Source of the DNA: Wurfbainia villosa
Lineage: Eukaryota > Streptophyta > Magnoliopsida > Zingiberales > Zingiberaceae
Reading direction: 5' to 3'
DNA length: 64,000 nucleotides
Assembly: GCA_025175895.1 (NCBI GenBank)
Contig: CM045991.1
Location: 75,441,174-75,505,173, forward strand
Shown: in pieces, positions 56,199 through 64,000 of the stretch
How positions within the stretch are numbered: the first letter of the stretch is position 1
Layout: each line of letters begins with the position of its first letter
Program-made: the position numbers and the translations under genes
Notes under the pieces: model-generated
Databases searched by the model: none
What the model was told of the DNA's origin: nothing
What the model saw: the letters and a program-made list of their open reading frames with translations, nothing else

Positions 56199-57403
56199 TG
56201 TTGGGGATCGATACGGCCGGCTAGAGGGGGGTGAATAGCTGTCATTCGTTGGATGTCGTATTTTGCTCGTCTACAAAACGTTAACACAAGCGGAATATGC
56301 AAATACAAATAAATAAAGACAAAGCAAAAGATAAACAAACAATGCTAACAAAGATGTAACGTGGTTCACGGCTACGCCGCTAATCCACGGTCCGATTCGT
56401 CCACGGTGAATCACTCCGCAATCTATCCACTAGATCTCTCCTTTGCACAAAGCTAGGTGGAGGTAACCTCTTTACACAAAAACACTCATCTTACAAATAT
56501 AATGGAAATAAGCTCAAGTAAGAGGATGGAAAGCTTTAGGGAACTTTGGGAGAATATTAGAGCATAAGCATTAGCCTCCCAAAGCCCCATCCCCTTCCTT
56601 TTTATAGAGGAAGAGGGTTTCTTCCCATTGACAATCGATGCCCTCAATCACCGACTAGTCCTCGTAGCCGCTGCCCAATAACGCCGCTTTCCACGCTTGG
56701 AATTCATCCAACGATCGCATCACCGATCCGATATTACCATCAGTCGACTGGTGCTCGATCAGTCGAGTCCTCAACGAGGTCGACTCCATTCTCGCCCTGC
56801 ATGCCATCACGGCCGATCGTCCCTTGGCGTCGATCGATCTTATCACTACCGGCCATCATGCCCAATCGACTAATCAACTTGATTCAGCTGACTTAAACCA
56901 GTCGATCGAACCATCGACTCAGAGCAGTCAACTGCCATGACATGGCAGTCGACTGGTGTCGGGAAATCTCATCTGACACTTAGCCAAATGGCCAAGTTTC
57001 ACCTAAGAGCTACCCCTTCCCGGGTTACATTCGCTCACTCTCATCTCTCGGAGTCCCTCGCCTTCGAAGTTCTCTTCGTTCGCGGCCACGTCCCTTGGCA
57101 GCATCAGGCGCACGGCTCTGCAATGCTCCTTCGTGTCTCTTGCCTCGAAGTCTACTTCCTTCGTCTTCACTCCAAGCTCCTCGTCCGGAGGTCCCTCGGA
57201 TGCTCCAAGCGCACGGCTTCCGCAAAGCTATCCTTCACCAACTCAAGGCCCGAGTCATGAGATGTGAAACTCGCCACGGCTCCATGTGCGAATTAATAAG
57301 TCCTGCATGACTTCAACGCACATATCAAATCAACATAACAAACTAACTTAAACCCTTTGCCACACACATCAAAACCTAATCATGGCAAGAGATTTCCCTA
57401 ACA
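56199..57403 (-). mobile_element. Solo LTR, Sirevirus type (S2 family), nested in the long solo LTR
   Basis: 1,205 bp with a perfect duplication CCCTT (56194-56198 and 57404-57408). On the + strand it starts TGTTGGGGATCG and ends TTTCCCTAACA. It shares with the S2 LTRs the CTAGAGGGGGGTGAATAGC block, TTACGTGG-like text (as TAACGTGG) and the GTCGAC palindromes (about 56740-56960) upstream of a TATA-like CCTTTTTATA (56597-56606, - strand). Confidence 0.93.
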
Positions 57404-57842
57404 CCCTTGTTCCTTAGCCCTAGGAGTGGCCCTCTAGCATATATTAAGCCTTTGTATCCCCTTGAAACCCTCTCAAGAACACCAACCAAAAGCCTTAGGG
57501 TTTCGGATGGAGTTGGATCTTCTAGCAATACCAAGACTTTCTCCTTGAAAACCCTCTTGAGAATTCCAACACAAGGAGTCCTAAAGCTTGGATGGAAGAG
57601 GGAGGAAGGAGAAGGAGGAGTTTCGGCCAAGAATGGGAGAAGGAAGAAGAATGAGGAAGAATGAAGAAGGAAGATGGGGGTTTTCTTTTCTTCCTTAACT
57701 TCCTCTTTAATTCCCACGTTAATAGCTAGGGAGGTTAGAAAACTTTTCATCTCCTCATGGGGAGATGAAACAACTCTTCACCCTCTCATCTTCTCATTTA
57801 CCTTCTTTGTATATTCTTTATCTATTCTAGCCAAGAATTATC

Positions 57843-57905
57843 CTATGGTCTAGTGGTATCAAGGCTATCTCACAATTAGGAGGTTCATGGTTCAAATCCT
57901 ACCTA
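57843..57905 (+). other. tRNA-like relic with A- and B-box motifs in the long solo LTR
   Basis: TGGTCTAGTGGT resembles an A box, and GGTTCAAATCC fits the B-box consensus about 40 bp downstream. CTATGG and CCTATAG can pair as an acceptor-like stem. The T-arm pairs poorly, so this is not a functional tRNA gene. It may be a SINE or tRNA relic captured in the LTR. Confidence 0.35.
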
Positions 57906-58017
57906 TAGCGAACCATATTTTATTTATTTTATTGTATTTTATTTTAAATATTTTATGGGCGTTAAAAATTATATAATTACTTTGAATAGCTTAAAATTTT
58001 ACGGACGTTACAGTTAG

Positions 58018-59358
58018 ATCTTCTACTTGCCTTTTCAGGGCCGAGTTCTCTTCCTCAAGCTTTACAACTTGAGTTGAGTCTTTATCCTTAGTTTGGCAAG
58101 TCGAAGTCTTCGAGTTGACTTGCTCCTTAAGTACTTAGACTTCCTTAAATAGCGAGTCGACTCGATTCTCGAACTTATCTAACTTCCTACCTAGGCATGC
58201 AATTATATTATACAACTTATCTTCTAAGGGAGAAGTTACCCCATCTAGTCCTTCGGAAATGGATGTGGATCTGTGGCTTCTCTCGGACTCAAAATCAGAC
58301 TCATACTCGGAACTCGATTCGGCTTCGGAGCTTAATTCATCCATAAACGCCACGAAGCTTCTCTTCGTCTCTTCTACGTCCGACTCTTCTGAGGATGATT
58401 CATCCCAAGTTGCCTTAGGCACTTTCTTCTTCTTTTCCTTTTTTGGTTTTTCTTCATTTTTTAGATTTGCGCACTCCGACTTATAATGTCTTTTTCCATT
58501 GCACTCGTAGCAGGTCACTTCCGATTGGGGTCTCGACTTGTTGTCAACGACTTTCTTAGCATCCTTCTTCATAAACCTTTTTCTCCGGTTGAACATCTTC
58601 CGGACCATATTTACGATCTCCTCTTCTCTGTTTGGTTCTGACTCTGATTCGTCTTCGGACTCATTTTTCGCTTTTCTTTCCTTTTTGGTCGAACCTGCCA
58701 CTAAAGCAATATCATTCTCAGTTTGACCCAAGTTAGCTTGTTCGTGTAGTTCAAGTTCGCAAAATAATTCATCTAGTCTAATTGTGGAAAGATCCCTGGA
58801 AACCTTATAGGCATCGACAATGGATGTCCATAAGGTGTTCCTCGGGAATGTCTTAAGTGTATACATAATTATGTCCCTATTTTCTATTTGGTGTCCTATT
58901 AAATGTAATCCATTTAAAATGTCTTTTATTCTCGTATGAAGTTGACTTGAATTTTCATTTTCGTTCATTTTACAATTAAATAATTTATTTAGTAACATGT
59001 CCCGTTTAACTATCCTAGTGTCATTTGTACCTTCATGTAATTCAATTAATTTGTCCCATAATTACTTAGAGTTTTTGAATGGACTCATCATATTGAGCTC
59101 TTCTTTAGTAAGTCCGTATTGCAAGGTATTAAGCGTCTTGTAATCGACTTGAGCCCATTTCCTAACGTCCACAGTCCATTTCTCCAGTTCTAACAACTCA
59201 CCTGAGTCATCTACCGGAGAGACGAAACCTTTCCTAATCGAAAACAGCACCCTTAGGTCGGTTTTCAGGTAGCACTCCATTCTCCTTTTCCAATATAAAA
59301 AGTCCTCTCGGTTAAACAGAGGAGGACGAACGGTGCTATATCCTTCTAAGTGTGACAT
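58018..59358 (-). pseudogene. gag: S5 gag, main part
   Basis: Starts at the ATG at 59358 (MSHLEGYSTVRPPLFNREDF). One frame runs to 58135, with a stop at 59062. The gag core (RDMLLNKLFNCKMNE, TFPRNTLWTSIVDAYKVSRD) is followed by an acidic linker and a basic stretch. The zinc knuckle CYECNGKRHYKSEC is intact. A second acidic Ser/Glu region and a coiled-coil-like stretch (LYNIIACLGRKLDKFENRVD) come next. After the stop at 58135 the frame continues to 58018 (VVKLEEENSALKRQVEDL) and is cut by the GTTAG insertion. Confidence 0.87.
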
Positions 59359-59568
59359 TTCTGAATAAATCTTTTATTAATAGTTTTTTATTTGAATTAA
59401 TTAAAATTGAGAATTACACCTAGAATTATTTAAATTAAATAATATTATGCAAGAATTAAATTTATACTGTGCAAAAATTAATGGAAAATTTAATCTAAGT
59501 CAAAAGAAAAAATTATTCTAAAATAAAAATTAAGCAAAGTGTAGAATTTGATAAAAAAATTATTTAAT

Positions 59569-60285
59569 GCAGAAAAATTAATTAAAATTAATCTATATGT
59601 AGAAAAATTAATTAAAATTAATCAAAATGTAGAAAAATTAAATAAAATTAATCTAAATGCAGAAACATAATTAAAATTAATCTAGATGTAGAAAATTAAT
59701 TAAAATTAATCTAGATGAAGAAAATTAATGTAGATGAAGAAAAATAATTAAAATTAATCTAGATGAATAAAATTAATTAAAATTAATTTAGATGTAGAAA
59801 TTTATTTAAAATTAATCTAGATGAAGAAAATTAATTAAAATTAATCTACACGTAGAAAATTAATTAAAATTAATATAGATGCAGAAAAATAATTAAAATT
59901 AATCAAAATATAAAAAATTTAACTAAAAGTAATCTACAAAAAATTAATTAAAATTAATCTAAATACAAAAAATATAATTAAAAGAATTTAGATGTAGAAA
60001 AATTAATTAAAATTAATCTAGAGGCAGAAAATTAATTAAAATTAATCTAGATGCAGAAAATTTATTAAAATTAATCTAGATGTAGAAAATTAATTAAAAT
60101 TAATCAAAATACAGAAAATTTAATAAAATTTTATTCTAAGATAAAAAATTAATAAAAATTTATTCTTATGAAAAAAATTAATAAAAAAAATTCTAAAGCA
60201 AAAAATTTTTTAAAAAATTATTCTAAAGCAAAAATTAATAAAAATTTATTGTAAAGAAAAAATTAATAAAAATAAAAAATATTAA
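59569..60285 (-). repeat. AT-rich minisatellite in the S5 leader, about 24 copies of a 29-30-bp unit
   Basis: On the + strand the unit reads roughly GTAGAAAATTAATTAAAATT followed by AATCTAGAT. About 24 copies, several short or degenerate towards 60120-60285, lie between the primer site (60357-60368) and the gag start (59358). Each unit contains the near-palindrome ATTAATTAAAATTAAT. 59360-59568 and 60286-60356 are AT-rich flanks without frames. Confidence 0.85.
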
Positions 60286-60356
60286 AAATGAAAAAATGTT
60301 GAGACTAAAGAAAATTTATTATTGCTCGCTTGGTGGTTGACAAGTTCTGAGCACTC

Positions 60357-60368
60357 GCTCTGATACCA
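60357..60368 (-). other. S5 primer binding site
   Basis: TGGTATCAGAGC on the - strand beside the LTR end at about 60371. Confidence 0.8.
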
Positions 60369-60370
60369 AT

Positions 60371-61145
60371 TATAGGATCGAAATATTCCAAGAGAGAAGG
60401 GTGAATCTAAGAGGTTACAATTTTCTTTAGATTTTTAAAACTAATTTTATATTTTCAATTAGAGTAAGCAGCGGAATAAATGTAATCAAGACACAATCTA
60501 TTTACTTGGTTAACAACTGCAATAGGGTTGCTACTCCAAGGCCCGTAGCTCTTTCGAGAGCGACCTTGATGGGCAATCACTATATACCCTCCGACTCATG
60601 AACTCTCGACTTCGGAGGGGTTCACTTTTTACAAATAATGAGAGATAGGTAACACTTTACCTTCTCTTTTGAAATTAAGTACACAAAGAGAAAATGAATA
60701 TAAACAAAATTAGAGATAAGCTATATCGACACTAAAGGAAATTTGGTTGTGTGGGTTATACCAACACTAAGTTATATCAACTTCGGATGTGCATCTTTAT
60801 GAGGATTTGAAGCTCTAGCCGACAAGAATGAATAGAGGCAGCACTTTGACGTAGTAACAGTATTATTTTCGGAGTTGGTCGAGCATTTGTTTTATAGACC
60901 TTTTTCAGTCGACTGAAATGCCTTCTAGTCCACATTAGTCCATCGATATGGAACTTCTGATCTTCTAGTCGACTTCAGGTCACCTAGCTCTGTATCGAGA
61001 AGTTTGCCTCTTCAATCGACTGAAACTCCCCAGTCGACTGAAACTCTTTCCATCTACACTGCCAGATCTTCGAACGATCATTAGCTAATCATGCCAACTA
61101 GGTATCCAGTCGACTAAAACATACCCAATCGACTGGACATCAGTT
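60371..61145 (-). repeat. S5 5' LTR, outer part cut by S6
   Basis: Inner end CGATCCTATA (- strand) next to the primer site. It contains a decayed version of the GGTGAAT block, TTTTATA (60890-60896, TATA on - strand), and upstream of it six or more CAGTCGACTGA-type palindromes (60906-61140). S6 begins at 61146. Confidence 0.8.
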
Positions 61146-62546
61146 TGTTGGTGCAATCGATCCGGGTTGACTTGAGTTTGACTCGAGCAATATTTTGATG
61201 ATAGACAAAACTCATGACATGGGATTGTCATGGGAAAGTCTAACATGGAGTTGGCATGGAAAATCCAAGCATGGAGCTTGGTGTGGAAAAGTCCGAAGCA
61301 TTGCGAAGTCGTGTGCTTGGTGCTTGGTGAGAAATGCATTGCGAAGCCGTGCGCTTGGTGCATGTGGGAAGTCTTGAGGACTTGGCAAGTTCACTAGGCT
61401 CGAGGTCCTTGAGTCGGTGAAGGATGACATTGCGAAGCCGTGTTGTTGGTGCATCCGCAGAACCGTCGAACGGGGAGCGAATGGAGTCAGACCAAAGGGA
61501 AGCATACTTCGAGGGCATGAGACGCGAAGGATGGCGTTACGAAGCCATACGCTTGGCGCATCCGAGGGACGTAGGCCGAGGGAAGAGAGCTTCGGTGGGG
61601 AACTCCATGAGGGATGAGGTGGACTTGGCCAAGTGGCTAAGACTGAGTGTCGGATGCTCAAACAACTTGATGTTTTAGGTTTTACCCGACATCAGTCGAC
61701 TGGCATAAGTGCTAGTCGACTGCTCTAGGTCGAATGGTTCGACCAGTGTTCGACTGACCAGGATCTGGCTGACGGTCATTTGTCGAGGAGGCGATCGTCA
61801 TTGACATCATCGATCGTGATGATGGATATCGATCGCCGATCGGGCGATTTCAGCCATAGAAAGGTTTCCAATCGAGTGCTCACGCCCGGCCTTTCGGTGA
61901 TCACGATGATTAGTCGACTGATGGGTATCATCAGTCGACTGATGGGTGATCCATTGGAACTTGACCAACGTGGATCTAGTCATTGTGAGACAACAGCTAC
62001 AGGACCAGTCGACTGATGGTCACGATCAGTCGACTGATGGGCGCGAAATCAACTTGATGTAAATTATAAATGGTGCTCAAGAGGGAGGATTTCACCAAGA
62101 CTTTAAGGGTGACATTGAAGGGGAATTGTTGCTGCATTCCAGACCTTCAAAAGTCATCTAAAGCAAGCAACAAGCAAAGGGTTCAAAGCAAGCGTTGTAA
62201 AGATTTCTTTATGTGTATTTCGTATTTGTCTTTGTATTGCTTGTATTTCATATTACTTAGTGTAATTGCTTGTGAGAGGTTTCTCCACCTCCGACGTGTT
62301 GTCGAGAAGGAGTGTTAGTTAGTGTCGTGAGTATAACTAGAGCTCGGTGAGCTCGCCCGTGGAGTAGGAACCATTCGGTTCCGAACCACATATATCTTTG
62401 TGTATTGCGTGTGATTGTATTATTATTATTATTTCTGCTGCGTATGTTAATGACAATTGTAGACAAGCACGTAAGAACGATCGTATTCCATCGTACGACG
62501 AAAGAGAGATATTCACCCCCCTCTAGCCGGCCACCATCGTCCCTAC
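61146..62546 (+). repeat. S6 5' LTR (about 1.4 kb)
   Basis: Its 3' end carries TATTCACCCCCCTCTAGCCG. A region of GTCGAC palindromes spans about 61690-62040, including CATCAGTCGACTGATG at 61929-61944. A GC-rich block (about 61330-61620) encodes overlapping chance frames on both strands. Confidence 0.85.
61911..62072 (+). promoter_or_regulatory. S6 promoter: palindrome array and TATA box
   Basis: Four AGTCGACTGATG palindromic units between 61911 and 62040, followed by TATAAATG at 62065-62072. This order is the same as in the other Sirevirus-type LTRs here. Confidence 0.55.
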
Positions 62547-62604
62547 TGATGGTATCAGAGCTAGGAGCTTGTCAAGGACTAACCGCTGACACAAGCACTA
62601 CAAG

Positions 62605-64000
62605 ATGGCCGGCTACAACCTCCAACCACCAAAATTCGAAGGAGATTTTCAATGGTGGAGAAGAAAAATGGAGGTATATCTAGAAACCGATTTTGATTTC
62701 ATGCTAATCTTAGAAAATGGTTTTGAATTGCCTAGGAATGAAAGAAATAGGCAAATTGAGAAGTCAAGGTGGGCCCAAGACCAAATCAAGGACTTCAAGA
62801 CAAATCTCAAGGTAATCGAATTACTTAGTGATTTGATCCCTAACACCATTTGGTCTAGATTGGGTGACTATAGGGATGAGAGGGAATAATGGAATAAAGT
62901 GATCAAATTCCAAGAAAATTTCCAACCGACACAAATAGAGGAGAATTCCTAGGAAGTATCACCATCCACATTCGAAGATGTGGATGACTTGGAGGAAACC
63001 TCCACCTCTAGCATTGAGGGGGAGGAAAGGATTTCCATTCCGGAGAAAGATCAAAATGAAGCTTCTACCTCCAGAAGAAGTGAAGAGGCCTCCACCACCT
63101 CCCTAGGTAACTCAAGTATTATAATTTTAAATAAAGATCATATAATTTGCTTTGAGTGTAGGGAGAAAGGGCATTACAAGAGTAAATGCCCAAAATTGGT
63201 TAAGGAAAAGACATCGGCACCAAAACTCAACCAAAAGTCAAAGGATGTCGGAGTCCCCACAACTAGAAGCAAAGAGCACATTGTATGATTTAAATGCAAT
63301 CAAAGGGGGCATTACTAAAGTCAATGCCCTAGGGGGAGGAAGAAGGGGCAAGAAGGTGTATCTCATGTAGGGGGAGCTTCCAAAGCTAATCCTAAGGTAT
63401 ATTTAAATTATGCACCTTCAATTTCTAAAGTTAAAAAGCATGCTAAAAATTTTTTTTGTTCTCTTGCAATTATTAATGAAAAGCATGCTAGTAGAAATAA
63501 TAAGGTTTATTGCTTAGGTGCCAAGCATGTAGAATTACCTAAGGACAAACCTAGGATCAATAACACTAGACCAATCCTACCTAGGGAGTCAATTAGGAGA
63601 ATAGAAGAAAATTTGGGTATTAATCCCAAAAAGTCTAGGCACATGCCTAAGAAGAGGTCTTCGCAAAAACCTAATGAAAATTTAAAATTGAGAAAATTAG
63701 AGTTAGAAAACCAAGTCTTGAGGTCAAGACTTGAGAGAATGGAAAAGACCCTTAAAATTATAGAAAATTCTATTCAAGGTTCAAATGCCCAAAAATCAAG
63801 ACCTAAGGTTCAAAAACGGTCTAAGGGCAAGGAAGGTTTGGGTCACAAACCTAAGCCCAAGAAGACTTATCATAATGTTCCATTTGATTATGGAACAATT
63901 TCTAGGTCTAAGAAAACCAAGACTAATAGGGAAGCTATCCCTAAGACTAGTCATGGTGTTTGCTTAATGGCTAAGGACTTAAGAAAAACCAAGAAAACCA
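62605..64000 (+). pseudogene. gag: S6 gag with two zinc knuckles, 3' end outside window
   Basis: ATG at 62605 (MAGYNLQPPKFEGDF) starts one frame that can be followed to the window edge. In-frame stops lie at 62887-62889, 62950-62952, 63286-63288 and 63310-63312, and the frame is open from 63313 onward. The first zinc knuckle CFECREKGHYKSKC (from 63148) is intact. A second follows at 63286-63324, reading x-F-K-C-N-Q-R-G-H-Y-x-S-Q-C, with its first Cys and a Lys replaced by the stops TGA and TAA. A basic, Pro/Lys-rich tail with a short coiled coil (LRKLELENQVLRSRLERMEK) follows. Two knuckles are unusual compared with S1, S3 and S5. Confidence 0.83.

Larger units (their letters stand above)
53759..58012 (+). 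mobile_element. Long solo LTR, probably Del/Tekay-type Ty3/gypsy, carrying a nested solo LTR
   Basis: Ends TGTAACACC...GACGTTACA with a perfect duplication GTTAG (53754-53758 and 58013-58017). Without the inner 1.2-kb LTR it is about 3.04 kb. No coding domain, primer site or internal duplication marks a second LTR, so a solo LTR is the simplest reading. TGTAACACC ends and a long LTR suit the Del/Tekay chromoviruses; that attribution is inference. A 124-codon - strand frame (57376-57750) has no recognisable content. Confidence 0.7.
53284..61145 (-). mobile_element. S5: Sirevirus-type element, 5' half, with nested solo LTRs
   Basis: On the - strand: 5' LTR about 61145-60371 (outer end cut by S6), primer site TGGTATCAGAGC (60368-60357), a long minisatellite leader, gag from 59358, interrupted by a gypsy-like solo LTR and resuming at 53753. 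Pol is not found; the left boundary near 53284 is uncertain. The gag type is that of S1. Confidence 0.82.
61146..64000 (+). mobile_element. S6: Sirevirus-type element, 5' LTR and gag, runs out of window
   Basis: LTR starts TGTTGGTGC at 61146 and ends at about 62546 (CGTCCCTAC). Primer site TGGTATCAGAGC is at 62550-62561 and gag begins at 62605. It is inserted in the S5 LTR. The duplicated target should be CAGTT (61141-61145), but its partner lies beyond the window. LTR family as S2. Confidence 0.85.

Noticed and set aside
57376..57750. 124-codon - strand frame
   Set aside because: Within a long solo LTR, interrupted by the edge of the inner LTR, low-complexity Ser/Phe-rich; no support.
59569..60285. 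Regular direct repeats reminiscent of a CRISPR array
   Set aside because: Units abut without unique spacers, are AT-rich minisatellite, and sit in a retrotransposon leader of a plant genome.
61212..61661. 149-codon - strand frame and overlapping + frames
   Set aside because: Inside the S6 LTR, several frames open at once because of GC-rich repeats; no domain.

Overview
This 64 kb window is plant nuclear DNA made almost entirely of long terminal repeat (LTR) retrotransposons inserted into one another. I see no host protein-coding gene that I would defend, no rRNA or tRNA gene, and nothing prokaryotic. Ty1/copia elements dominate (Sirevirus-type and Tork/Angela/BARE-type, primed by initiator Met tRNA). 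There is also one Ty3/gypsy Athila-type element and one long gypsy-like solo LTR. This mix and density fit a large, repeat-rich angiosperm genome. A monocot (Zingiberales would fit) is my guess, but the sequence alone does not prove it. Lineage names come from recognising protein motifs, not from a search.

Layout. (1) 1-22045: Sirevirus S1 on the + strand, entering the window inside gag and ending with its 3' LTR at 20957-22045. Three younger insertions split it: a 704-bp TRIM (1357-2060, target duplication AATAC), a gag-only Sirevirus S2 on the - strand (4278-9466, TTAGT/TTAAT), and a full-length Tork/Angela-like element T1 (9635-18958, CGTTA). (2) 22046-22540: unassigned flank. (3) 22541-40298: Angela/BARE-like element A1 on the + strand, its gag split by a near-complete Sirevirus S3 on the - strand (25610-35994, AGGAC); the A1 3' LTR is truncated. 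(4) 40299-42112: 5' LTR plus primer site of a second Angela-like element, A2. (5) 42113-44139: Sirevirus S4, from which nearly all of gag-pol has been deleted. (6) 44140 to about 52672: Athila-type gypsy element (5' truncated pol, env-like ORF, 3' LTR) whose 3' LTR holds a Sirevirus-type solo LTR (51404-52528, AATCT). (7) About 52673-53283: GC-richer segment of unknown origin. (8) About 53284-61145: Sirevirus S5 on the - strand, its gag split by a gypsy-like solo LTR (53759-58012, GTTAG), which itself contains a Sirevirus-type solo LTR (56199-57403, CCCTT). (9) 61146-64000: 5' LTR and gag of Sirevirus S6 on the + strand, inserted in the S5 LTR and running out of the window.

Almost all polyproteins are broken by stops or frameshifts. 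The longest intact frames are the env-like ORF of the Athila element (47924-48733), a 469-codon RT/RNase H/integrase stretch of the same element, and the open 3' part of S6 gag. Target-site duplications, primer sites, polypurine tracts and the rejoining of split reading frames make the nesting order readable.

The most interesting signals are non-coding. The T1 leader carries a series of stem-loops with an identical hairpin core (TTGGACTCTCTCCAA) and different but self-complementary outer stems. The A1 leader has its own repeated hairpins. Every Sirevirus-type LTR here carries CpG-containing palindromes (AGTCGACT or GCGATCGC type) just upstream of its TATA box. In S3 the same palindrome type recurs inside the element, upstream of an env-like remnant. 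Differences between paired LTRs cluster at CCG/CGG sites, which points to cytosine methylation, base-calling error, or both.
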